Origin: an uncultured Acidimicrobiales bacterium
GTDB lineage: Bacteria > Actinomycetota > Acidimicrobiia > Acidimicrobiales > SZUA-35
DNA: 64,000 nucleotides
Reading direction: 5' to 3'
NCBI GenBank assembly: GCA_937922785.1
Contig: CALAJQ010000006.1
Location: 186,156 to 250,155 of the forward strand
A program made the translations under genes and the position numbers. The notes under the pieces are model-generated. The model saw only the letters and a list, made by a program, of their open reading frames with translations. It had not been told where the DNA came from and ran no database searches. Shown here piece after piece: positions 52,061 to 60,793 of this stretch. Numbering within the stretch: position 1 is the first letter of the stretch; every line of letters starts with the position of its first letter.

Positions 52061-53473
52061 ATGGCCGCCGACTACACCCTCGATGGACTCGACACTCGTC
52101 GAGCTGTAGAAAACGGTTTGGCCGACGCAGAGTGGTACCGGCCAAAGATAGATCCCGAGAAGCTCAGGGACCTCTCAGTTCGCTCCAACACTCATGCTGC
52201 AGTGACAACTGTTGCATGGTTCGGGCTGATCATCGCTAGCGGTGTTGCTGCGTTTTGGCTGATGCGGGGCGGCAGCTGGTGGGCGTTGTTGGCCTTCTTT
52301 GTATACGGAACCCTTTACGGCGGAGCGGCCGATTCTCGCTGGCACGAATCCGGTCACGGCACTGCTTTCAAATCTGATTGGGCCAACACGATCACCTACT
52401 ACCCCGCTTCGTTCATGTTGTTTCGTGAGCCAACACTTTGGCGGTGGTCTCACGTGCGCCATCACAGCGACACTGTTGTCGTTGGTCGTGACGCCGAAAT
52501 CGTGTTCCCGCGGCCTCCCAAGCTGGGTAAGTGGTTAGCGAACTATCTGAACATATTCGGCGCTCCCACGATGCTGGCCAGAATGGTGAGGCATGCGCGG
52601 GGACACATTTCAACTGCAGATCGCAGCTACATCCCCGAGCAAGAACAGCCGAAAGTGATAACCGAAGCGAGAGTCTTCCTCGGAATTCTTGTAGCAGTGG
52701 CTGTGTGGTGTGTTGGGACGATGTCGATCGTGCCGGCGCTGTTCATCGGCCTTCCCACTTTCTACGGAGCTTGGTTGGTGCTCCTGTTTGGAACAACCCA
52801 ACATGCTGGACTGCAAGAGAACGTCCTGGATCACCGCCTCAACACTCGCACGGTTTACATGAACCCATTGTCACGGTTCCTTTATCTGAACATGAACTAC
52901 CACGTCGAACACCACATGTTCCCGACCGTGCCTTACCACGCGCTTCCCAAGCTGCACGATGAGGTGAAGGACCAGTTGGTTGAGCCCTCTAGCTCGATAA
53001 TCGCTGCCTATCGCGAGATCGTCCCGGCCCTGATCAAACAACGCAAGGATCCAACTTGGGAACTGCCGCGAAATCTGCCTGCCGGAGTTCAGGCGGAGCG
53101 AGCGTTTGTTGGCGAGACGGCTCGTTCAGCTGAAGGTCGGGTCATCACAGATCGAGATGGTCGAGAGTGGGTTGAAGTGCAGTTGCAAGCTCAGCTGCCG
53201 ATTGACGCAGTACTGAGGGTGGACTGTGGTGAAGCCACCTACGCCATCTACCGGACGGCTAAAGGTATGTTCGCCACCGACGGCGTATGCACCCACAGCA
53301 GGCGCGTCCATCTGGCTGACGGTGTAATCGTGGGCAACGAAATTGAATGCCCCAAGCACAACGGCAGGTTCGAAATCGCCACTGGATTGCCGGTAAGAGC
53401 GCCAGTGTGTGTGGCCTTGAAGACCTATGAGATCATCCAAAGCCAAAGTGGCAGCAATCTGAGATTCGGCTAG
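52061..53473 (+). CDS. Fatty-acid-desaturase-type di-iron oxygenase fused to Rieske domain
   Basis: 470 residues. The membrane di-iron domain has helices at about 48-90 and His boxes HESGH, HVRHH and NYHVEHH. A C-terminal Rieske-type 2Fe-2S domain (about 375-465) has ligands CTHSRR and CPKHNGRFE. The pairing recalls MocD/MocE, where the desaturase-like oxygenase and its Rieske ferredoxin are separate proteins. Here the electron donor is fused. It could desaturate or hydroxylate a lipid, carotenoid or N-methyl substrate. ATG 52061 excludes the structured leader. Confidence 0.85.
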   Translation: MAADYTLDGLDTRRAVENGLADAEWYRPKIDPEKLRDLSVRSNTHAAVTTVAWFGLIIASGVAAFWLMRGGSWWALLAFFVYGTLYGGAADSRWHESGHGTAFKSDWANTITYYPASFMLFREPTLWRWSHVRHHSDTVVVGRDAEIVFPRPPKLGKWLANYLNIFGAPTMLARMVRHARGHISTADRSYIPEQEQPKVITEARVFLGILVAVAVWCVGTMSIVPALFIGLPTFYGAWLVLLFGTTQHAGLQENVLDHRLNTRTVYMNPLSRFLYLNMNYHVEHHMFPTVPYHALPKLHDEVKDQLVEPSSSIIAAYREIVPALIKQRKDPTWELPRNLPAGVQAERAFVGETARSAEGRVITDRDGREWVEVQLQAQLPIDAVLRVDCGEATYAIYRTAKGMFATDGVCTHSRRVHLADGVIVGNEIECPKHNGRFEIATGLPVRAPVCVALKTYEIIQSQSGSNLRFG

Positions 53474-53476
53474 CTG

Positions 53477-54514
53477 CTAGTCAACTTCCCAGGTTGCGCC
53501 CGACTTCAAAAGGGCGTCGAGGTCGCCTGGCCCCATCTGGTTGTTGGCCTCAACTAGCTGATCCGAAACGGCGCTTGCGTATTCGGCGTGTTCGACCGAG
53601 CGGAATACACCAAATGGGGTTGCCGAATTGACGTCATTTGCTAGTTGGGAAAGGGCGAAAGAAACCGATGGGTCCGGGTTCGCTTGATCGTGTACATGAA
53701 GAGCATCCTCGCCGACGTCAGCAATATTGACCACCTTGGCCGAACCGTTTTCGATGACCACACCCTTGTCGTTTTCGGCGCCAAAGCGAATCGGTTTGCC
53801 GTCAACCAAGTTGATCATCATCTCGTCGCGGTTAGCTCGCTTAACGATGCCGTCGTATACGCCGTCGTTAAAGACGTTGCAGTTCTGGTAGATCTCAACC
53901 AGCGACGAGCCGTTGTGGGCTTGAGCCTGGCGAAAGACGTTGATCATGTGCTTACGGTCCAGGTCATGGGTGCGAGCCACGAAGTTCGCCCGGGCACCGA
54001 CGGCCAAGCTGATCGGGTTAAAAGGCGGATCGATCGAACCCATAGGGGTCGACTTTGTTTTCTTGCCGACTTCACTTGTGGGCGAGTACTGGCCCTTGGT
54101 TAGACCATAGATCTGGTTGTTGAACAGAAGTACGGTCATGTTCACGTTGCGTCGGAGCGCGTGGATCAGGTGGTTACCGCCGATTGACAGCATGTCACCG
54201 TCACCCCCCACAACCCAGATGTTCAGATCGGGGCGAGCCACGGCAAGGCCGGTGGCGATGGCGGGGGAGCGACCGTGAATGGTGTGCATCCCGTAGGTGT
54301 CCATGTAATAGGGGAACCGCGCCGCACAACCAATGCCGCTGACAAAGACCGTGTCTTCCTTCTTGATTTCAGTGGCAGGGTCTGCGGCCAGTTCAGTGTG
54401 GAGGAACTGCATGGCGGCCAAGATGCCATAGTCGCCACAACCTGGGCACCAGCGAACGTCTTGATCGGTAGTCCAGTGGCCACGCTTGGTTGGGTCCAAG
54501 AATACGTCAGTCAT
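53477..54514 (-). CDS. korB: 2-oxoacid:ferredoxin oxidoreductase beta subunit
   Basis: A 345-residue thiamine-diphosphate subunit, probably of 2-oxoglutarate:ferredoxin oxidoreductase. The cluster-binding segment is RWCPGCGDYGILAAM. Later are VSGIGCAARFP and the TPP motif GGDGDMLSIGGNHLIHALRRN followed by NNQIYGLTKGQYSP. Its ATG overlaps the korA stop by one base (TAATG). It is convergent with the desaturase gene, whose end contains GCTAG-CT-GCTAG. Confidence 0.92.
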   Translation of the reverse strand: MTDVFLDPTKRGHWTTDQDVRWCPGCGDYGILAAMQFLHTELAADPATEIKKEDTVFVSGIGCAARFPYYMDTYGMHTIHGRSPAIATGLAVARPDLNIWVVGGDGDMLSIGGNHLIHALRRNVNMTVLLFNNQIYGLTKGQYSPTSEVGKKTKSTPMGSIDPPFNPISLAVGARANFVARTHDLDRKHMINVFRQAQAHNGSSLVEIYQNCNVFNDGVYDGIVKRANRDEMMINLVDGKPIRFGAENDKGVVIENGSAKVVNIADVGEDALHVHDQANPDPSVSFALSQLANDVNSATPFGVFRSVEHAEYASAVSDQLVEANNQMGPGDLDALLKSGATWEVD

Positions 54515-56403
54515 TACTTCGCCCCTTCGGCGTTGGCCTCTAGTAGTTCGATAGCGCTGCTTGCGATTTCTTCTGCGGTGAAGGGCAGGCCCGACACCTT
54601 TGACAATGGCCTTGCATCCACGAGGAACTCGGCTCGAACTAGTTTGACGAGCTGTCCTTTGTTCATCTCGGGAACCAGGATCTTGTCGTAGCTGTTTAAC
54701 ACGTCGCCAAGGTTCGCTGGGAACGGATGAATGTGATGCAGATGGGCTCGGTCAACGTTCTTACCTTGTTTCCGAAGTTGGTTGGTAGCCGCTGTTATTG
54801 AACCCAGCGTTGAACCCCAACCGAGAAGCAGAATGTCACCAGAGCCGGTGCCGTCAACTTCAATCTCGGGAATGTCATTTTTGATTCCGTCAATCTTTGC
54901 TTGGCGAAGATCGGTCATCAAAGCATGGTTGGCAGGGTCATATTCAACGTTGCCCGTGATGTTGGCTTTCTCCAGACCGCCGAGGCGATGCTCCAGGCCA
55001 GGTGCTCCGGGAATGGCCCACGGTCGAGCCAGCGTTTCGGGGTCTCGGGCATAGGGATGGAACACTGCGTTGCCGTCATCGTCGACACCGTTCTTTTCGG
55101 TGGTGAACGAAACGCTGATGTCGGGCAAGGTAGAAACATCAGGCAGCTTCCAAGGCTCGGCGCCGTTGGCCAAGTAACCGTCGGTTAGGTACATAACCGG
55201 TGTGCGGTACTTCAACGCAAGCCGCACCGCTTCGATGGCCATGTCGAAACAGTTGGCCGGAGTTGATGCTGCGACCACGGGCATCGGCGATTCGCCATGG
55301 CGGCCATACATCGCCATCATCAGGTCGCTTGCTTCGGTCTTTGTTGGCAATCCGGTTGAAGGTCCGCCGCGTTGGACATCAATGATCACCATCGGCAGTT
55401 CCATACTCATCGCCAGGCCGATCGTCTCGCCCTTTAGCGCAACACCAGGACCAGACGTTGTGGTGAATGCGAGGTGTCCACCAAAGGCGGCTCCAAGTGC
55501 AGCACCACAACCTGCGATTTCGTCCTCTGCCTGGAAAGTCCGCACACCGAAGTTCTTGTGCTTGGCCAGTTCGTGAAGGATGTCCGATGCTGGCGTGATC
55601 GGATAGCTGCCCAGGAACACCGGCAGCTTGGCCAGCTGACCCGCGGCAATCATGCCCCAAGCGGTGGCGACGTTTCCGGTGATGTTTGTGTAGGTTCCGG
55701 ACTCCTTGGGGGAGGCGCTTACCTGGTAGCGATGCCCAAAGATCTCTGCTGTCTCGCCGTAGGCATGCCCGGCGTGGAAAGCAGCAGTGTTGGCTGCGAC
55801 TACCGCTTCGTTCTTGCCGAACTTTTCCTTGATCCAATCAAGCGTGGGCTTGACCGGTCTGGTGTACATCCAGCTAACTAGCCCGAGCGCAAAGAAGTTC
55901 TTGGAGCGCTCTGCGTCGCGCTTCTTGACGTCCAGATCCTCGGTAGCGCCGACGGTCATGGTGGTCATCGCAACTTCGTGAACTGTGAAACCGTCGAGGG
56001 TGCCGTCGGTGCGAGGGTCCACCTCGTAGCCGCATTTTTCAAGGTTGCGCTCGTCGAAGGCGTCGGTATTGAGGATGATTGTGCCCGCGGTGCGCACCCT
56101 CGTCAGTTGGCTTTTGAGCGCTGCTGGATTCATGGCCACAAGAACGTCGGCTATGTCGCCGGGCGTGTGAACCGGATTCTCGCTTATGTGAACTTGGAAG
56201 GCAGAGACGCCCGCAAGCGTTCCCTGTGGAGCTCGGATCTCGGCCGGAAACTCTGGAAGCGTCGCTAGGTCGTTTCCGAACATGGCGCTGGCGGAGGTAA
56301 AGCGATCTCCAGTGAGTTGCATCCCGTCTCCGGAATCGCCAGCGAATCTAATGACGACGTGATCCAATGACTCTGAATCAAGTCGGTCCGCAATGTCAGT
56401 CAA
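54514..56403 (-). CDS. korA: 2-oxoacid:ferredoxin oxidoreductase alpha subunit (gamma-alpha fusion)
   Basis: 629 residues. The N-terminal gamma domain (about 10-190, FAGDSGDGMQLTGDRFTSA) is fused to the alpha pyrimidine-binding domain (SYPITPASDILHELAKH, FQAEDEIAGCGAALGAAFGG, QRGGPSTGLPTKTEASDL) and the C-terminal domain. This is the KorA layout of aerobic actinobacteria, where KorAB replaces or backs up 2-oxoglutarate dehydrogenase. The TTG at 56403 has a good SD, GGGGAG, seven bases upstream; the longer frame to 56484 looks non-coding. Confidence 0.92.
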   Translation of the reverse strand: MTDIADRLDSESLDHVVIRFAGDSGDGMQLTGDRFTSASAMFGNDLATLPEFPAEIRAPQGTLAGVSAFQVHISENPVHTPGDIADVLVAMNPAALKSQLTRVRTAGTIILNTDAFDERNLEKCGYEVDPRTDGTLDGFTVHEVAMTTMTVGATEDLDVKKRDAERSKNFFALGLVSWMYTRPVKPTLDWIKEKFGKNEAVVAANTAAFHAGHAYGETAEIFGHRYQVSASPKESGTYTNITGNVATAWGMIAAGQLAKLPVFLGSYPITPASDILHELAKHKNFGVRTFQAEDEIAGCGAALGAAFGGHLAFTTTSGPGVALKGETIGLAMSMELPMVIIDVQRGGPSTGLPTKTEASDLMMAMYGRHGESPMPVVAASTPANCFDMAIEAVRLALKYRTPVMYLTDGYLANGAEPWKLPDVSTLPDISVSFTTEKNGVDDDGNAVFHPYARDPETLARPWAIPGAPGLEHRLGGLEKANITGNVEYDPANHALMTDLRQAKIDGIKNDIPEIEVDGTGSGDILLLGWGSTLGSITAATNQLRKQGKNVDRAHLHHIHPFPANLGDVLNSYDKILVPEMNKGQLVKLVRAEFLVDARPLSKVSGLPFTAEEIASSAIELLEANAEGAK

Positions 56404-56548
56404 TGATCTCCCCTTGGGTCCAAAATTGTCTAGCACGTCCAGAGGCCTGATACATACTCGGTCCCGTGGCCGCTGCAGGCCCATGGTTTGGGCGGGCCAA
56501 GCGTCATTGCATCAGGTTTGGAATGCCCCGCCTGGCGCGCAGGTTGTG

Positions 56549-57634
56549 ATGTGTGTGCGGATCGTGACGAGTGGTTTGAGCCATGTCTTTCTAGCGGCCT
56601 TTCTAGCGGTTTTTCTAGCCGCGGCATGTGCCCCTACCGCAGGCAGCTCGCCAAACGCGTTCCACCCCGATGGTTGGGAGGGAGTAGAGGCTCCCGAAGA
56701 TGTCTATGACCCGCGCAAGGCCGGAGAAGAGTTGCCTGAAGGCTTCAGACAAGTGGTTGCTAGAGACGGAATTCGTCCGATCTACAAACCCAAGTTCGTA
56801 GCGGCGTCGGAGTCTCCCTGGTCTGACGACGAGCTTGTGATCGGAGTTGACTTAGCGGGCGAGGCAAGGGCGTATCCGGTCGGATTCTTGAATCGCAAGG
56901 AGATTGTTGTCGATCTTCACAACGGCATCCCAACTTTTGTCACGTGGTGACCGCTTTGTGGAACGGCGATGGTCCATCGTCGAGAAGTAGACGGGAATCC
57001 AATTGCGCTTGGCAACCATGGTGCGTTGTGGGGGAACGCAATGACCTGGTGGGATCACGAGACTGGAAGTATCTGGAGCCAACCGCTGGGCGAAGCCATC
57101 GCTGGCCCGTTGAAAGGTACAAGGCTTGAGTTGTTGCCCTCCACGCTTACAACTTGGTCAGACTGGCGTGAGCTGCATCCCGAAACAGTTGCCTTGGACG
57201 CCGACAGCACGACCGGAGATTTCGAGCTAGATGTTATGTCGATAGTCGTAGAGCTCGAAGATGAGTCGATCGCTTTTCCTGTGCCCTCACTCAGAACCGA
57301 GGGCCCAGCCAACAGCGACGTCGCTGGAGTCCCAGTGGGGGTAGTCGTTAGCCCGGGGTCTGACAACTGGTCGGTCTTCTCACGACAAGTGGGGGACAAG
57401 GTGGTCATGTTTGATCTAGTCGGAGAAGTCTTGGTCGAGCGGGGAGGTCCCGGTCGTTGGGATCCTGAACTAGGACTTCCGCTAGACGAGTCAGGCGAGA
57501 TACTAAACAAGCTTCCAGGCTTCACCTCATTCCAGGAGGACTACATCACGTTCTTTCCTAGAGGGTTTTTCTGGGTCGAGGATGACCAACTGATATCGGT
57601 TGACTCCCGCGGCCCGTATGAACTGGGCCAATAG
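56549..57634 (+). CDS. DUF3179 lipoprotein, probable selenoprotein
   Basis: 361 codons including one in-frame TGA. The signal VFLAAFLAVFLAAACAP has lipobox Cys at about 28. The DUF3179 domain follows: PIYKPKFVAA, GEARAYPVGFLNRKEIVVD, then GIPTFVTW-U-PLCGTAMVHRR, where family members have TYCPLCGTA. It continues WGNAMTWWDHETGSIWSQ. The TGA (56948-56950, codon 134) replaces only the first Cys; Cys 137 remains. The frame runs on without another stop to TAG at 57632-57634, and the family match is continuous across it. A SECIS-like hairpin follows. I infer Sec. The function of DUF3179 is unknown. Confidence 0.85.
56948..56982 (+). promoter_or_regulatory. Candidate bacterial SECIS hairpin after UGA
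   Basis: Thirteen bases after the UGA, CGGCGAUG (56964-56971) pairs with CAUCGUCG (56975-56982), 8 bp with one G-U, closing a GUC triloop. The loop begins 21 bases after the UGA and its first base is G, both as expected for bacterial SelB-binding elements. Confidence 0.75.
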
Positions 57635-57697
57635 TGCGCAATAGTGCGCTCGTCGATTCAAGTCATGGTTAATGTGAACCATGGAGCAAAGGACAAC

Positions 57698-59467
57698 ATG
57701 AGCAACGCTGATAGTCAGGACCAGGCCCGCTATGACCTGGTGATTAGTGGTGGAACTGCTGGCGGGCTTTCGGTGGCGATTTCGTCGAAGCGTTCCGGGC
57801 TAGGGAGCATCCGAGTGCTCGAGCCAACTTCGGGCGTCGCCTTCCCAGAACTGGTTGGTGAGAACCAGCTCGATGTTGGTCACGGCGAGACTTTGTCCTC
57901 GATTGAGGTGGACGGCAATGACCTCATTGTTCGCTCAAACCTTCGCAGTTATCGGACTAGAGGTTGTCTGGTGGCCGAGCGTGAGCGGGAGTCGGCATGG
58001 GTCCCGCCAATCCCTTTTCCCAAAAGTGACCGTGTTCTCATTGACGAACTGCCCGAGCACCTAACCGACACCGACGTGTTGGTTGTTGGGTACACAGATC
58101 ACTCCGTGGAGCTGTTGGCGGCTGGCGTGGCGGCCGGTGGAAGAATGGTATTGGCAGCAGGTGGCATGGATCCGGCGATGTTGTCACCTGCCGGTGAACA
58201 CATGTTGCGCCGTCTCGAGCGAGACCGGCGCGCCACTGTCTTGTACCGAGCAGTGCCCGATCAAATCGGCCTGGTCGATGAGTTCCCAATTGCCTATTTT
58301 GATGACCGCCGAACACCCAACCTTGAGTTTGACTATGTCGTTTTCGCGTCTCATCGTGAGCGTCCCGCCCAAGCTCGCGATTGTGTCAGCACCGAAGCGA
58401 TTGCCACTGGCAAGGTTTGGTTTCTAGGTGAACCCGACGCAGACGCCACAGTGCCAACCGCCCCAGGCAACGAGATTGGCTATCGGGTAGCAGAAGCCTG
58501 TTTCCCTGACCTACCGGTCACACCACCCCGATCCTCCCTTGAACAGCGGGCTCGACATGAAGGTGCGATAGACGAACTTCGGGCCGAGTATTACAACGCC
58601 ACGATCACCGCATTCGAGCCAACGCACTCCGACCTTTGGATCCTTCGCGTCAAGCCAGACGTTGGCGACATTTCTCATGCTCCAGGTCAGTACGCGTCGC
58701 TTGGGTTGGGCTATTGGGAGGAACGCATCGACGACAAGGTTGACGACGGCCTGGACGGCAAGTGGGGCAAGCTTGTTCGCCGGTCCTATTCCATCTCGCA
58801 CCCGATCTTTGATGAGCACGGCTATTTGGCGAATCAAGACGCCAGCGATGAGCTTGAGTTCTACATAGTTCTGGTTCATCCGACAGAAGAGCACGTTCCG
58901 GCTTTGACCCCCCGGCTCGCGCTAAAGCGTCCGGGTGACCGGATCTATCTTGGCCCGAAGGTGGCAGGCCGATACACGTTGAATGCGGTCACCGATCCGA
59001 CGGCAACCTTGCTGTTCCTGTCAACCGGTACGGGCGAGGCACCTCACAACGCCATGGTCACCGAACTGCTGCGCAAGGGTCACTCGGGCCCGATCGTCTC
59101 GGCTGTGACTGTGCGACAATGGGCCGACCTTGGCTACCGGGAGAAGAACGAACGCTTGGCCAAGCGGTACCCGAACTACCACTATCTGCCAACACCCACC
59201 CGCGAGACCGACGTTCCGAAGCGGTATCTACAGGATTTGATTCGTGATGGTGATTTGGACAACTTGTTGGCCGACTCGTTCTCTCCAGATAGGTGCCACG
59301 CCTTTCTTTGTGGCAACCCTCAGATGATTGGGCTGCCCGAGACTGGTGACGACGGCGAGATGGAATTCCCTGAACACGAAGGCGTGGTCGGTTTGTTAGC
59401 AAAACGCGGCTTCACTCTCGACAAGCGAGGCGAGCCCGGAAACATCCACTATGAGGAATACTGGTAA
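57698..59467 (+). CDS. Ferredoxin-NADP reductase fused to degenerate flavoprotein domain
   Basis: 589 residues. The N-terminal ~290 residues form a pyridine-nucleotide-disulfide-reductase-like fold (YDLVISGGTAGGLSVAISSKRSG, VLVVGYTDHSVELLAAGVAAGGRMVL) without a CxxC. The C-terminal half is an FPR-type ferredoxin-NADP reductase: GQYASLGLG, RRSYSISHP (FAD), LSTGTGEAPHNAM (NADP) and CHAFLCGNPQMIG. It probably passes electrons between NADPH and ferredoxin, e.g. from KorAB encoded 1.3 kb away. ATG 57698 has AAAGGA just upstream. Confidence 0.82.
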   Translation: MSNADSQDQARYDLVISGGTAGGLSVAISSKRSGLGSIRVLEPTSGVAFPELVGENQLDVGHGETLSSIEVDGNDLIVRSNLRSYRTRGCLVAERERESAWVPPIPFPKSDRVLIDELPEHLTDTDVLVVGYTDHSVELLAAGVAAGGRMVLAAGGMDPAMLSPAGEHMLRRLERDRRATVLYRAVPDQIGLVDEFPIAYFDDRRTPNLEFDYVVFASHRERPAQARDCVSTEAIATGKVWFLGEPDADATVPTAPGNEIGYRVAEACFPDLPVTPPRSSLEQRARHEGAIDELRAEYYNATITAFEPTHSDLWILRVKPDVGDISHAPGQYASLGLGYWEERIDDKVDDGLDGKWGKLVRRSYSISHPIFDEHGYLANQDASDELEFYIVLVHPTEEHVPALTPRLALKRPGDRIYLGPKVAGRYTLNAVTDPTATLLFLSTGTGEAPHNAMVTELLRKGHSGPIVSAVTVRQWADLGYREKNERLAKRYPNYHYLPTPTRETDVPKRYLQDLIRDGDLDNLLADSFSPDRCHAFLCGNPQMIGLPETGDDGEMEFPEHEGVVGLLAKRGFTLDKRGEPGNIHYEEYW

Positions 59468-59511
59468 ACGTCGAGCTCTCCCAAACTCTCGAGCTCTCCT
59501 CTCCCTCCCTC

Positions 59512-59587
59512 AAATTTCTGCCCCAGGTGACAATTAGTGTCACCTCCAGCTGACATTTGGCCCAATTGTCACCTCCAGCTGACATTT
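59512..59587. repeat. Palindromic repeat family 1, 76-bp copy (left of AbiEi-like gene)
   Basis: Units 59512-59532, 59538-59558 and 59567-59587 with spacers of 5 and 8. The reverse complement of the copy at 60718-60793 matches it at 74 of 76 positions. A pyrimidine-rich tract and a duplicated CGAGCTCTC block precede it. Confidence 0.92.
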
Positions 59588-59614
59588 GGAAGGCGCGACG
59601 GGAGTCGGAGTCAT

Positions 59615-60595
59615 CTACGGCAAGCTTCGCTGGCTTGCCCAAAGGCCGAACCGGTCGGGTTCTCGTCGCAAGCGCACAGCGGCGTTGCGGAACTCGACAC
59701 GGGTGGTTGACACAACAAAGCCGGGGTCAGACAGTTGGTCATAAGTGAACTCGAGCACTGCTAGCCCGCTTGATCTCAGAGTCTGGCGTTGACGATGATC
59801 ACGCTCAACCTGGCGGCGCCGAGACCCGTGGAAAGTGAAACCGTCGATGAACGCCACAAGGGGCACATCCCAGGCCAGATCAGCTTGGGCCACGAACTCC
59901 CCTCCGACGAAGACTTGGTCCTCGAAGCTCGGGCTGATGATTCCGCCTGCGGTAAGGATGGCGGCCGCCCGCCTGCTGGCATGGCCGATTGGAGTCGATT
60001 CGCTTTGTGCCAGCTCCGCCAGAGCTGATCGAAACTTGACGGTTCCGTCTCGACCCCTGCGCGCATGGATCTCTAGGCAATTGTTGAGCTGGCTACGATC
60101 GGTTTTCTTTAGCCGAATCGCACTGTCCATCGCTGCCAGCACTGGCCACTGGCGATGTTCGGTGGCAGCAAGATCCATAATCGTGCGTTCAACTCCGGAC
60201 ACTGGCAATCCATCTATCGTCTCGACTTCGGCTGTTTCTGTCTGGGTGGACTCGTGAACGCGAATCGTTTTTGGCAGGTGTTGAAGTGAGCCCCGCTCAA
60301 CCGTGAACTCCGGCTTTGCGTTGTCGTAGGGCTCGAGTCCGTGGAGCTTGGCCGCGTATCTATGACTGGCAAACCCCGACCCGGTTGCCGCAATGGCGTG
60401 CATCCACATCAAGTCACTTTCTTCAAACAAGGCATGGCGATAGACCCCGCGTCGAATCTTGGACCACCGACCGCGCTGCAACCTGTAGCGAATTTGCCGA
60501 GGGGTAAAACCTTGAGCAATTGCTTGGGCGGCGGTTATGACCCCCGCTTGACTCCGAAAGATGCCGAGTACCTGAGCATCAATTGATGAACTCAT
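59615..60595 (-). CDS. AbiEi-like antitoxin-domain protein with DUF559-type endonuclease fold
   Basis: 326 residues. The N-terminal winged helix of the AbiEi type (GVITAAQAIAQGFTPRQIRYRLQRGRWSKIRRGVYRH) is followed by the typical SHRYAAKLHGLEPY segment. The C-terminal Vsr/DUF559-like domain is ADLAWDVPLVAFIDGFTFH then RRRQVERDHRQRQTLRSSGLAVLEFTY. No AbiEii-type toxin gene is adjacent, so it is an orphan. The start at 60595 (AGGAA SD) fits; longer frame rejected. It is bracketed by inverted 76-bp repeats. Confidence 0.78.
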   Translation of the reverse strand: MSSSIDAQVLGIFRSQAGVITAAQAIAQGFTPRQIRYRLQRGRWSKIRRGVYRHALFEESDLMWMHAIAATGSGFASHRYAAKLHGLEPYDNAKPEFTVERGSLQHLPKTIRVHESTQTETAEVETIDGLPVSGVERTIMDLAATEHRQWPVLAAMDSAIRLKKTDRSQLNNCLEIHARRGRDGTVKFRSALAELAQSESTPIGHASRRAAAILTAGGIISPSFEDQVFVGGEFVAQADLAWDVPLVAFIDGFTFHGSRRRQVERDHRQRQTLRSSGLAVLEFTYDQLSDPGFVVSTTRVEFRNAAVRLRREPDRFGLWASQRSLP

Positions 60596-60717
60596 CAGAT
60601 TCCTGCCGTTCACGAGATAGCTGGTCGATGGCAGCAGCACTGCGAGACGACACCGAAAACGCGCCGTTGGCAGAACAACGGTAGTGAGCTTTTCGGTTTG
60701 GACCACCTCGAGCCGGC

Positions 60718-60793
60718 AAATGTCAGCTGTAGGTGACAATTGGGCCAAATGTCAGCTGGAGGTGACACTAATTGTCACCTGGAGCAGAAATTT
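60718..60793. repeat. Palindromic repeat family 1, 76-bp copy (right of AbiEi-like gene)
   Basis: Units 60718-60738, 60747-60767 and 60773-60793 with spacers of 8 and 5, in opposite orientation to the copy at 59512. It is directly followed by the G-rich tract at 60794. Confidence 0.92.

Noticed and set aside
56393-56950. DUF3179 gene as two separate genes or a pseudogene with a nonsense mutation
   Set aside because: Both halves are in the same frame, only 6 codons separate the TGA from the next Met, the family match is continuous, the TGA is exactly at a redox Cys, and a SECIS-like hairpin follows.
59615-60595. Complete AbiE toxin-antitoxin pair
   Set aside because: Only the AbiEi-like partner is present; neighbours are a reductase and nitrobindin, with no nucleotidyltransferase toxin.
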